Below are positions 1-7,954 of a stretch of DNA of 64,000 nt, piece after piece. The stretch's first letter is position 1; each line of letters begins with the position of its first letter. The position numbers and the translations under genes were made by a program. Under the pieces are notes generated by a model. That model was not told where the DNA came from. It was given only the letters and a program-made list of their open reading frames with translations, and searched no databases. This DNA comes from an uncultured Porphyromonadaceae bacterium (GTDB taxonomy: Bacteria; Bacteroidota; Bacteroidia; Bacteroidales; Muribaculaceae), in the NCBI GenBank assembly GCA_902495075.1, contig CABUVO010000002.1, positions 1-64,000 of the forward strand, given 5' to 3'.

Positions 1-30
1 CGGAGATGTCGAATAGTACCGCGCAAAGTT

Positions 31-160
31 TATTAATCGACCTCTCCGAGGCCGCAGCGATGCGACTTATGTGACCCCCACACCGGTCAAGCACTATTTT
101 ATAAGTGCTTAACCGATATGGGGTTATAACCAATTACCCTCTCTTCGAGGGTTGTCGCGA
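31..160 (+). repeat. Structured intergenic repeat, copy A
   Basis: This stretch matches the reverse complement of 58090-58216 along nearly its whole length. It folds into a stem-loop: 89-95 pairs with 104-110, continued outward by 84-87 with 112-115 and 76-79 with 120-123. A second small hairpin (ACCCTC/GAGGGT) follows around 136-152. Differences between the two copies preserve pairing at two positions, so the fold rather than the sequence alone looks conserved. No reading frame is visible. The function is unknown. Confidence 0.75.
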
Positions 161-455
161 AATCGGCTCTGACTTCTGAGCTTTACCGAGGGTTGTCGCG
201 GATGGAGTCTCTAACTCTGTGGCTCTGTCAGCATCGCCAGATGCCTCCGCGCCATCCAATTAAACATAACTCATTTCACATTGAACATTAATTAAACGCT
301 CTGTTTCTCTGTGTCTCTGTGTTTAAACAGCTGTGTCAAAAGATTTTAGATTGTTGTGTCGAAAGCTTTTATTTTTCGCTTCTTCGCGTTTTGATTTTAT
401 GACAGTAATCGGTGAAGCACGTTTGTTTGATAAATCTGCATCGAACGGTGCCTCC

Positions 456-573
456 AGTCGTAGCTGCTGTTGCTAGCAACTGCAGCCTCGCGGCAAGGAA
501 GAGGAATTATATCCTTTGTTTGTGCTGCAGTTGTGAGCAAGCCGTAGCCCGGCATCCACAAGCAGCTACGACT
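456..573. repeat. Nested inverted repeat (hairpin or cruciform)
   Basis: The outer arms are 12 bp and perfectly complementary (456-467 AGTCGTAGCTGC, 562-573). Inner arms pair GCAACTGCAGC at 476-486 with the matching segment at 524-533. The 12-bp palindrome GTTGCTAGCAAC (469-480) sits in the left arm. It is intergenic, with no ORF. It may be a structured RNA or a small non-autonomous element. Confidence 0.55.
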
Positions 574-1195
574 TGACGCTCACATTAGAGTCATGCCAAT
601 TTATCCCTTTTACCTGTTCCCTTTTACTTTTTACCTTATCAAACACAGTTCGATAAATGGGGATTTCACGGTGGAGGGAAGCGGGGTGTCTTGCAAAACT
701 ATGTTGTATAACAATATGAAAAATTTTGCAAAAAAAAACAAGTTATGTAAATTTGCATCCGAAAAGAGATAGCCATTCTTTCAAAATGAAATTTGAATGG
801 GAACTCTTATTTATATGTTTGCCTTCAGGGCTTACATTAAGACACTGATAATGACAGAATCATTATAAGCATGCAAGCAACAGGGTAATTGATTATTATT
901 TTGACCTTAATCGAAGAAGAAAGGCTCCTACGTGAGTCGGAGCCTTTTCTCGCAAACCGCGGTCTGCAAGAGCCGCGGTTTGTCGTTTATAATAATCAGT
1001 TTAATGTTTTTTGTTTAAATGATTACAGTCATATGGAATGCTATATGTTGGTGAATGTTAACAACGCGTGATAAGATAAAAGCAAATTGTGATATTATAG
1101 TAATTTTACGTCACTAAACAATAATTCTGTCGCACTATTGCGTGGGCAAATGTACAACAGAATTACCAGTACAATATCTAACAGGATTGCTGCAC
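574..1195. other. Gene-free intergenic region
   Basis: No convincing gene is visible. A short motif near 640-665 ending CGATAAATGGGGA recurs at 26121-26151. Two adjacent hairpins lie at 921-981. A possible reading frame at 889-1071 runs through those hairpins and is probably fortuitous. Confidence 0.6.
921..981. terminator. Two tandem hairpins, terminator-like
   Basis: The first stem pairs AAGGCTCC (921-928) with GGAGCCTT (939-946) and is followed by T residues. The second is a perfect 9-bp stem, AAACCGCGG (954-962) with CCGCGGTTT (973-981). They lie downstream of the minus-strand cluster 1196-3451 and could end that transcript or one entering from the left. Confidence 0.5.
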
Positions 1196-1621
1196 TTACT
1201 TGACTATAATAACATTGTTCTCAGGAATCTTCTTCTTAAGACTTGAGTTCTTATAGTTGGCAGGTCTTCCGGCAACTGTTACGCGGAGCACATTCTTCCC
1301 TTTAGTAAGAAAATCGAATTTGGGATCAAAGATACAATCAACTTTGTATTTAATCGCAGCCTGACGTTCTGCTACATTAGCTGCTTCATCTTTGCTTAAT
1401 CCTTGCAATCTCATGCGACCTTCTTCTGTGGAGATATCAATGGTATATGTAATGTAATCATCCAAGACATCAAGATCATATTCATTATGGCTGTTTACGA
1501 TTGTGTTGACATTTCTGCTACTAACGCCATACGCGCTACTACGAGCGGTGCTTGAACATGAACTTGCGAGAAGACAGATAGCAATTAATGCTATGCTATA
1601 AAAATATTTCATATGTTTCAT
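1196..1621 (-). CDS. Small hypothetical lipoprotein
   Basis: This 141-residue protein has a lipoprotein signal: a hydrophobic stretch ends in a LASSC lipobox with Cys at about residue 22, so it is probably anchored in the envelope. The mature part is polar, has no motif I recognise, and ends in a basic tail. The start could also be the Met at codon 4. It is the last gene of a minus-strand set with 1679-2671 and 2684-3451, and the 57-bp gap to its neighbour fits co-transcription. Function unknown. Confidence 0.65.
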   Translation of the reverse strand: MKHMKYFYSIALIAICLLASSCSSTARSSAYGVSSRNVNTIVNSHNEYDLDVLDDYITYTIDISTEEGRMRLQGLSKDEAANVAERQAAIKYKVDCIFDPKFDFLTKGKNVLRVTVAGRPANYKNSSLKKKIPENNVIIVK

Positions 1622-1678
1622 TGGTTTGTATCATTGATGTATGTGAAGCAAATTTTTTTTCGGCATATTCATGATGGA

Positions 1679-2671
1679 TTACTTCTGCACAGGGCGGATA
1701 TAATGAAGCTCATTTCTGTAATTATTATAATACGTCAGCCCCAGACTTCCATCCGAATAGAAAAGAATTTGCCAAGCTCGAGTATCAGGTGCTGATGTCG
1801 CTGTCCAAATAGCTGTCGAACTATATTTAGGATTAGGCATAAACAAAGTGTTACCATTTGGTCCAGTAATCTCAGTTCCCGCTACTCCATTATTCCAGCA
1901 CATCTTGCATGTACATTTGTCTATCAATTCTTTAAACTCGTCTTTTGTCGGCATTCTCCAATTGTTACCCCATATTTGTGTTGCGGCATCGTAAGGAGCA
2001 CATAGATTATCATTACTATCTACGCGACCTAAAGACTTTAAATAATCACTATCTCCAGATAACCAATTTTTATCAGACTTGCTTTTGGATGGTTTTATGC
2101 TTCCCCATTGAAAAGTATAGCCAGATTCCTGTGGGTTCGTAGCTCCGATGTTTCTGTCAGCCCATTTAACAGACAAACCAAGGTCTACGGGAGTGCCGGC
2201 AGTTCGGTAAATATCTGTAGTGAAAGATTTGACCTCACCACAATTCCCAAAATAAGATTGATAATCTTCACAATCGCAGGCACGGTAATAGTATGTTGTA
2301 TTATCCTGTAAATTATTTAGAGTTATCGAGCACTCGAAACTGTTGAAATTTTCAAGTTCGTATAAAGTGGCATCTTTCGTTCGATCTTCAACATGCGATT
2401 TATTAGTACTGATAAGAATACCAGGCCGGAGCTGGAGTTTCTCCTTGAAATTGTAGTTGGCAGAAAAGAGAATTGTCGCAGAATTGGTTGTAATGTCCTT
2501 TACTTCGCCTGTCGCAACGACATTGTCACTTTTGAGATTACCATAACTTTCATCTGTTAATACTATAGCCCCGTCAATACTCAAGTCCTCATATTCATTG
2601 CTGCAGGCACAGAATGACATGCCTAAAGATACAAGAAGCAATGAAGCAAATATAATGTTATTTTCTTTCAT
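1679..2671 (-). CDS. Lipoprotein with FN3-like and Fibrobacter-paralogous-like domains
   Basis: The 330-residue protein begins with a signal peptide and Cys-containing lipobox (Cys 21 or 23). Residues about 50-155 look like a fibronectin type III-like beta domain, with the typical phrase NTTYYYRAC. The C-terminal half begins VDLGLSVKWADRNIGA, a phrase characteristic of Fibrobacter succinogenes major paralogous-type domains in Bacteroidetes surface proteins. It is probably a surface-exposed lipoprotein with a binding or structural role; no catalytic motif is seen. It lies 12 bp after the 255-residue membrane protein gene, so the two are likely one operon. Confidence 0.7.
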   Translation of the reverse strand: MKENNIIFASLLLVSLGMSFCACSNEYEDLSIDGAIVLTDESYGNLKSDNVVATGEVKDITTNSATILFSANYNFKEKLQLRPGILISTNKSHVEDRTKDATLYELENFNSFECSITLNNLQDNTTYYYRACDCEDYQSYFGNCGEVKSFTTDIYRTAGTPVDLGLSVKWADRNIGATNPQESGYTFQWGSIKPSKSKSDKNWLSGDSDYLKSLGRVDSNDNLCAPYDAATQIWGNNWRMPTKDEFKELIDKCTCKMCWNNGVAGTEITGPNGNTLFMPNPKYSSTAIWTATSAPDTRAWQILFYSDGSLGLTYYNNYRNELHYIRPVQK

Positions 2672-2683
2672 AACCTTTCGTTT

Positions 2684-3451
2684 TTAGAAGTTATATCTTA
2701 TGCCGATGCCCGGTGTTATGATGTATGAAGAATTGGTAGACATAGCATCAATACCAAGATTGAGTGTTGAGCCATTGCCGAAATTTATGTCCTTGCTGAT
2801 GACTGATTGGGCTTGGACGTGTTCTCGGCTTTTTCTTATCAGAGAATTACCTTTCAGGACAAGTGGTATTCCAACAGCGACTCCTCCTGCCATTAAGCCA
2901 TAACCCACGTAAAAGTAAATGGCTCTTTCATCTTTGTATTTGGAGTAACCATCGAGATAAATAATGTTATGCTCTGCATAAAGATTTTCATAAACATATT
3001 TATCTTGCGTTGCTCCAATGATTACTGATACTAAACCTCCAACGAGAAGCGTGCCACCAACAACGAATCCAGCAACTTTCATGCGTTTCCCTTTCTTGTA
3101 CATCATATCTGGTGCCATTACATTCTTTTTCAGATTATCGTAGAGGGTCAATAGATCCTTATCTTTGGAATATTGAGTAGCATTTTCATTTGTTACGATA
3201 CTTGGATCATAGTTAGGCGAAACAAAAGTATCCTTTGTCCCATTTTGGTAGTTGATAACCTGCAGGTCTTTTGTTTCAATAGTGTATGTAGGACCATTCT
3301 GGTTATCAAATCTTTTGTATTCTACTTTGGTTTTATCTACCTTTAAAATTTTTGCCTGGATGGTGCTCCCATCCTTTTGTACAATAATATCTTGTGCAAA
3401 ACATACACCTGTAAAGAGTATGCCTACAAGGGTAAAAAGAAATTTTTTCAT
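2684..3451 (-). CDS. Secreted envelope protein with two membrane-like segments
   Basis: This 255-residue protein has a signal peptide ending GVCFAQ. A small N-terminal beta domain (DIIVQKDGSTIQAKILKVD) resembles Bacteroidetes proteins that begin with a short Gly/Lys-containing repeat. Two hydrophobic glycine-rich segments lie near residues 125-148 and 180-200. The C-terminus ends ITPGIGIRYNF, which looks like a final outer-membrane beta strand. It is the first gene of a minus-strand set of three and has a long leader containing the structured element at 3499-3645. Function not recognised. Confidence 0.65.
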   Translation of the reverse strand: MKKFLFTLVGILFTGVCFAQDIIVQKDGSTIQAKILKVDKTKVEYKRFDNQNGPTYTIETKDLQVINYQNGTKDTFVSPNYDPSIVTNENATQYSKDKDLLTLYDNLKKNVMAPDMMYKKGKRMKVAGFVVGGTLLVGGLVSVIIGATQDKYVYENLYAEHNIIYLDGYSKYKDERAIYFYVGYGLMAGGVAVGIPLVLKGNSLIRKSREHVQAQSVISKDINFGNGSTLNLGIDAMSTNSSYIITPGIGIRYNF

Positions 3452-3498
3452 TTCCTAAAAAATAAGAGAAGGGGCGTAACCTGGTCTGATCACTTATT

Positions 3499-3645
3499 CT
3501 AAATCCAGGTACCGCCAAGCACCTTAACCACAAACAAGTAGGACGAAAGGTCACGTCCCTATACGGGACGAAAGCCTATCACTAACTCGTTCTCGTGGTT
3601 CTTCAATTTGGCGGTTTCGGATTTAGAGAACAAGAGCGAAAGCTC
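3499..3645. ncRNA. Candidate structured RNA or leader element
   Basis: Nested perfect helices are visible: CTAAATCC (3499-3506) with 3619-3626, ACCGCCAA (3511-3518) with 3608-3615, AACCAC (3526-3531) with 3595-3600, and CGTCCC (3554-3559) with 3565-3570. A following hairpin GAGC-GAAA-GCTC (3634-3645) has a GNRA-type loop only if the plus strand is transcribed. On the minus strand it would form the leader of 2684-3451. A plus-strand terminator candidate lies at 3715-3737. I cannot match it to a known riboswitch. Confidence 0.55.
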
Positions 3646-3714
3646 AAGTATATGTATGTATCGAAATCGGTTGTCGCTTCCTTGGTTAAAGAATCAGCCT
3701 TGCGCCATAATGAC

Positions 3715-3737
3715 AGAGTTGGCTGTTAACTCTTTTT
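3715..3737 (+). terminator. Candidate rho-independent terminator
   Basis: AGAGTT (3715-3720) pairs with AACTCT (3728-3733) and a run of T follows. It would end a plus-strand transcript through the structured element at 3499-3645. Confidence 0.4.
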
Positions 3738-3940
3738 GAGGAAGTGGCTGAGACGAATCTCACCAATAGATGCTATTATGTCTGTTTCGTAATGCCACAG
3801 ATATCCGAGATATGTTGTGGGCTTATTGTTCCTTTCCTTTTGATAGTTAGTTTAACACTGTGTTATTTGACAAATAACTTAAAATTAATTCCAAAGCAAA
3901 TTGCAATACATGAGGCGAGTTTTCAACTCTTCTAAAACAT

Positions 3941-3948
3941 CAAATATA
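3941..3948 (-). promoter_or_regulatory. -7 box candidate for the 3451 gene set
   Basis: On the minus strand this reads TATATTTG, a perfect match to the Bacteroidetes -7 consensus TAnnTTTG. If used, the leader before the start at 3451 would be nearly 490 nt and would include the structured element. No clear -33 TTTG was found. Confidence 0.35.
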
Positions 3949-3977
3949 TTTTGCTCCATGTTTTAACAACAGGCTTT

Positions 3978-4319
3978 TTACATGCATACGGGATATCCGA
4001 GGTTGCGGAGGAATGCGGCGAAGCGTTCTTTGCATTCACCCTGCATAAGGATTTCTCCGCCACGGGCACTCCCCCCCACGCCGAGATGCCGCTTGGCTTT
4101 TGAGGCGATTTCCTCCAACTCTTCATCGGAGCATTTAAACCCTTCTGCGATAGTGGCTGTCTTCCCTTTCCGCCCTTTTTTCTCGATTACGATGTGAATC
4201 TTCTCTTTTTTGAGAGATTTCGGATCGGGAGTTTCCGCGTTGTCATCATTGCTCTGCGGATTGTCCTCGCCCTCCGGAAGGTCATCCCGGAGTTGAGACA
4301 ACATATCTTTCCAGTCCAT
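3978..4319 (-). CDS. SUI1/eIF1-like translation factor (YciH family)
   Basis: This 113-residue protein has the SUI1 fold in its C-terminal two thirds: IHIVIEKKGRKGKTATIAEGF, then a charged helix, then KRHLGVGGSARGGEILMQG, the usual conserved core of YciH/eIF1-type proteins. The acidic N-terminal 35 residues look disordered. Family members bind the small ribosomal subunit and affect start-site fidelity; the bacterial role is less well defined. It starts 11 bp after the thioredoxin-fold lipoprotein gene (4331-5416), so the two are probably co-transcribed. Confidence 0.85.
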   Translation of the reverse strand: MDWKDMLSQLRDDLPEGEDNPQSNDDNAETPDPKSLKKEKIHIVIEKKGRKGKTATIAEGFKCSDEELEEIASKAKRHLGVGGSARGGEILMQGECKERFAAFLRNLGYPVCM

Positions 4320-4330
4320 CGGCTGCGGTT

Positions 4331-5416
4331 TTAGAGTTTCTTACGGAGGTCGGCAACCGACTGCGCACGGTCGGAAAGCTGACCGTCTGCGCTGTAGATG
4401 AAGAATGTGGGAAGAGAACCGACGTTGTAATTGCGTATTGCATCAGAAGTCATGCCTGACGGATCAATCACGGTAGTCCATCGTAGGTTGCGTGCAGCGT
4501 CGCGCCATGCATACTGGTCACCGTCGAAAGATACCTGATAGAAAGCCACATTGCCCCCTAAGCTGTTGTATAGTTCCGAAAGGGCAATATTTAGAGCGGG
4601 AGATTCGGGTTGATTCATCATGCTGAAAATAACCACTGTTTTCTTACCCTTGCCGGCTATGTCGGAGAGTTTCACATTCTTGCCGTTCTCATCGGGGAGG
4701 TCGATGTCGATAAGGGTTATTTCTTCGGCTTCGACCACGCGTGTTTTTCCTTGCTCTGCATTTCTGCGGCGCAGCGCCTGCAGACTTACATCGCGAAGCA
4801 TTCCGGCGTGTGGGTCATTGGGGCGAAACTGCTCGAAAGCAGTTGCCACTGCTGCATAATATTTGGCATCAGAATTGGAAGAAGGATCGTAGAGCGGTTT
4901 GCCGTCAACAATCTTGGTCAGCACATAATATCCAATGATTCCCCCCTGAGAGTCTTTTATGTATTTGTTGTAAACATTCTTTTTGAAGGCTTCACATTTT
5001 GTCTTGTCAGAGAAATCAAGAGCCATGAGCTCTTTTTCAAAAGAGGCGAGGTTTGCAGCCTGCTCGCTTCCTGTCACAGTAAAATCAGAGCCGAACGAAG
5101 CCGCTGGAGAGTTGATCGTGATGTTTTCGATTGAATCAATGGGGAAATAAATGAATTTGCCATCGAGCGAGAGTCGGTAAATTTCCGGCGATGCTGGAGC
5201 ATCGGATTTGATTTCGTATTTTCCTGAAGATTTGACACGTGTGGAGTCTACCGGAATCCATCTGCCGTGGAAATCTGATTTTTCAAGAACCAACGATTTG
5301 TCAGCACCGCCCTCCACTTCTCCGGAAACTTTGAACTTCGGTTCGCCGCAGGATGCAAGCACTGCCAACGGGAGAGAAAAGAGGAAAATTTTATTTAAAA
5401 CCTTTGAAATTTTCAT
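4331..5416 (-). CDS. DUF4369/TlpA-like lipoprotein lacking the CXXC motif
   Basis: I start at the internal Met at 5416. It gives a clean lipoprotein signal (LAVLASC), and a -7 box at 5459-5466 places the transcript start downstream of the longer frame's first codon. The mature N-terminal half (KFKVSGEVEGGADKSLVLEK) fits the DUF4369 beta domain found before TlpA-like thioredoxin domains. The C-terminal part has the fold markers DIDLPDENGKNVKLSDIAGK and TVVIFSMM, but where CXXC is expected it reads NQPESPAL, and no other cysteines are nearby. It therefore cannot do ordinary thiol-disulfide exchange and may be a binding or structural relative. Confidence 0.8.
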   Translation of the reverse strand: MKISKVLNKIFLFSLPLAVLASCGEPKFKVSGEVEGGADKSLVLEKSDFHGRWIPVDSTRVKSSGKYEIKSDAPASPEIYRLSLDGKFIYFPIDSIENITINSPAASFGSDFTVTGSEQAANLASFEKELMALDFSDKTKCEAFKKNVYNKYIKDSQGGIIGYYVLTKIVDGKPLYDPSSNSDAKYYAAVATAFEQFRPNDPHAGMLRDVSLQALRRRNAEQGKTRVVEAEEITLIDIDLPDENGKNVKLSDIAGKGKKTVVIFSMMNQPESPALNIALSELYNSLGGNVAFYQVSFDGDQYAWRDAARNLRWTTVIDPSGMTSDAIRNYNVGSLPTFFIYSADGQLSDRAQSVADLRKKL

Positions 5417-5458
5417 ATCGAATTCAATATTTTCTGAATCTTTTTTGATTTGAGACTG

Positions 5459-5466
5459 CAAATATA
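5459..5466 (-). promoter_or_regulatory. -7 box for the TlpA-like lipoprotein / SUI1 operon
   Basis: It reads TATATTTG on the minus strand, a perfect TAnnTTTG match, about 45 bp before the chosen start at 5416. Confidence 0.5.
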
Positions 5467-5500
5467 CGAAGAATCCCTTAATAATGTGGAATTAAATTGC

Positions 5501-5508
5501 TAACTTTG
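5501..5508 (+). promoter_or_regulatory. -7 box for pnp
   Basis: TAACTTTG matches TAnnTTTG and lies 42 bp upstream of the pnp start codon, giving a short leader. It is divergent from the promoter at 5459. Confidence 0.55.
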
Positions 5509-5550
5509 TAAAAAATTACGCAAACGCGAAGAAAAACAAGAAAGAATTTT

Positions 5551-7851
5551 ATGTTACAGACATTCAAAAAGACCATCGCTCTGCCCGACGGCCGTGAGAT
5601 CACGATCGAGACAGGCAAACTTGCCAAGCAGGCAGACGGAGCGGTGGAGGTGCGCATGGGCAACACGATGCTCCTCGCTACCGTATGCTCCGCCAAAGAG
5701 GCGGGCGAGGGTGTTGACTTCATGCCCCTCACAGTGGAATATAAAGAGAAATATGCCTCAATCGGTCGTTATCCCGGAGGCTTCCTGAAACGCGAAGGAC
5801 GTTCCAGCGATTATGAAATCCTGACATCACGTCTTGTAGACCGCGTACTTCGTCCTCTTTTCCCCGATAATTATCATGCAGAGACTTTCGTAAATGTCAC
5901 TCTTTATTCAGCTGATGAGAATGAGGCTCCCGATGCGCTTGCCGGTATCGCAGCTTCTGCAGCGCTTGCAGTCAGTGACATCCCGTTCAATGGTCCAATC
6001 TCCGAGGTTCGTGTAGCTCGCGTAGACGGAGAATGGGTCATCAATCCCACTTTCGAGCAAATGGAGCGTGCCGACATAGAGCTTATGGTCGGTGCTACCT
6101 ACGACAACATTATGATGGTGGAAGGAGAGATGAATGAGGTTTCGGAAGCTGAGCTTCTTGAAGCACTCAAAGTCGCTCACGAAGAGATCAAGAAACATTG
6201 CGTTGCACAGATGGAGCTTGTGAAAGAGGCTGGCAAGGAAGTGAAACGCGAATATAATCACGAGGTAAACGATGATGCGCTTCGCGCCGATGTTCGCGAA
6301 AAATGCTATGACAAGGCTTACGCTATCGCCCGCACCGGTTCTGCCGACAAGCATTGGCGTAATGATTCATTCGCAGCCATTTGCGATGAATATATAGAGA
6401 ATCTCCCTCCGATGACAGAGGAGCAGCTTGAGAACTATACCGAGGATCAGCGCGTGGCTATGGTTAAACGTTACTATCATGACGTTGAAAAAGAGGCAAT
6501 GCGTCGCTGCGTGCTCGATGAAGGTATCCGTCTCGATGGTCGTAAGACTGATGAGATCCGTCCTATCTGGGCGGAAGTTGATTATCTTCCCGGTCCTCAC
6601 GGAGCAGCCATCTTCACCCGCGGTGAAACACAGGCTCTTGTTACAGCTACTCTCGGCACAACTCTTGATGAGAAAATCGTAGACGATGTGCTCAACCAGA
6701 GCAAAGAGCGTTTCCTCCTTCATTATAATTTCCCTCCCTTCTCAACAGGCGAGGCACGCGCACAGCGCGGTGTTGGACGTCGTGAGGTAGGTCACGGAAA
6801 CCTCGCTCATCGTGCCCTCAAACGTATGTTCCCTGATAACTTCCCCTATACCTGCCGTATCGTTTCCGATATTTTGGAATCAAACGGTTCTTCGTCGATG
6901 GCTACCGTCTGCGGCGGCACTCTCGCCCTGCTTGATGCCGGCGTTCAGATGAAGCGCCCTGTGGCAGGTGTGGCTATGGGTCTTATCTCCGATGAAGGGG
7001 CAGTGAAATACGCTGTTCTTTCAGATATCCTTGGTGATGAGGATCATCTTGGTGATATGGACTTCAAAGTTACCGGCACAACAAAGGGTATCACTGCAAC
7101 CCAGATGGATATCAAGTGTGACGGTCTCAGCTATGAGATTCTTGCCAAGGCACTTGAGCAGGCAAAACAGGGACGTTTGCACATACTCAACATTATCAAC
7201 GAAACTATCCCAGCTCCGCGTGAGGATTACAAGCCTCATGTTCCGCGTCTGGTAACTCTCGAGATTCCGAAAGAGATGATCGGTGCTGTTATCGGTCCGC
7301 AGGGTAAGGTAATCCAGGGCATTCAGGAAGAGACCGGCACTGTCATCTCAATTGATGAAGACGACAAGCTCGGCATCGGCAAGGTTGAGATCGCATCCAA
7401 AGACAAGGCAAGCATCGATGCAGCCCTTTCCAAGATCAAGGCTATCGTGGCTCAGCCCGAAGAGGGAGAGGTTTATGAAGGAACCGTCCGTTCAATCCTC
7501 GACTTCGGTGCATTCATCGAGTTTATGCCCGGTCGCGACGGACTTCTTCACATCTCTGAAATCTCTTGGGACCGTCTTGACAACATGGAGGCAAGCGGTT
7601 TGAAAGAGGGAGACAAGGTGAAGGTTAAACTTATCGAGATCGATAAGAAGACAGGTAAGTATCGCCTTTCAATGCGTGTCCTCACTCCCAAACCCGAAGG
7701 CTACGTAGAGCGCGAGGCTCGTCCCCGTCGTGAAGATCGTCCCCGCCGTGAAGGTGGAGAAAGAGGCGAGAGAGGTGACAGAGGCGATCGCAGACCCCGT
7801 CGCGACGGCGATCGCGGTCCCCGCACATTCACTCCCCGCAACCGTGAATAA
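5551..7851 (+). CDS. pnp: Polynucleotide phosphorylase
   Basis: This 766-residue protein has the full PNPase architecture: two RNase PH-like domains joined by a helical linker, a KH domain (EMIGAVIGPQGKVIQ, about residue 570) and an S1 domain (GTVRSILDFGAFIEF, about residue 645). The enzyme degrades RNA 3' to 5' phosphorolytically and can add tails. The tail from about residue 715 is rich in Arg, Gly and Asp (repeats such as GERGDRGDRR), a disordered RNA-binding extension common in Bacteroidetes. It is monocistronic: its own -7 box lies upstream and a 46-bp palindromic terminator downstream, shared with the convergent dipeptidase gene. Confidence 0.97.
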   Translation: MLQTFKKTIALPDGREITIETGKLAKQADGAVEVRMGNTMLLATVCSAKEAGEGVDFMPLTVEYKEKYASIGRYPGGFLKREGRSSDYEILTSRLVDRVLRPLFPDNYHAETFVNVTLYSADENEAPDALAGIAASAALAVSDIPFNGPISEVRVARVDGEWVINPTFEQMERADIELMVGATYDNIMMVEGEMNEVSEAELLEALKVAHEEIKKHCVAQMELVKEAGKEVKREYNHEVNDDALRADVREKCYDKAYAIARTGSADKHWRNDSFAAICDEYIENLPPMTEEQLENYTEDQRVAMVKRYYHDVEKEAMRRCVLDEGIRLDGRKTDEIRPIWAEVDYLPGPHGAAIFTRGETQALVTATLGTTLDEKIVDDVLNQSKERFLLHYNFPPFSTGEARAQRGVGRREVGHGNLAHRALKRMFPDNFPYTCRIVSDILESNGSSSMATVCGGTLALLDAGVQMKRPVAGVAMGLISDEGAVKYAVLSDILGDEDHLGDMDFKVTGTTKGITATQMDIKCDGLSYEILAKALEQAKQGRLHILNIINETIPAPREDYKPHVPRLVTLEIPKEMIGAVIGPQGKVIQGIQEETGTVISIDEDDKLGIGKVEIASKDKASIDAALSKIKAIVAQPEEGEVYEGTVRSILDFGAFIEFMPGRDGLLHISEISWDRLDNMEASGLKEGDKVKVKLIEIDKKTGKYRLSMRVLTPKPEGYVEREARPRREDRPRREGGERGERGDRGDRRPRRDGDRGPRTFTPRNRE

Positions 7852-7893
7852 TAACATATCGCTTGCGAAGACTCGTCTTCGAAAGTGATTACA

Positions 7894-7939
7894 ATAAAAA
7901 TAAACTCCGCCACCGATCGGTGGCGGAGTTTATTTTTAT
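7894..7939. terminator. 46-bp perfect palindrome, bidirectional terminator
   Basis: A perfect palindrome centred between 7916 and 7917, GC-rich inside (CTCCGCCACCGA) with A and T tracts at the ends, so it reads as an intrinsic terminator in both directions. It separates the convergent pnp and M3 peptidase genes. Confidence 0.9.
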
Positions 7940-7954
7940 CAGTATTTCGTGGAA

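Noticed and set aside
889..1071. A 60-residue frame in the left gene-free region
   Set aside because: It is read through two strong tandem hairpins, has no family resemblance and no clear promoter.
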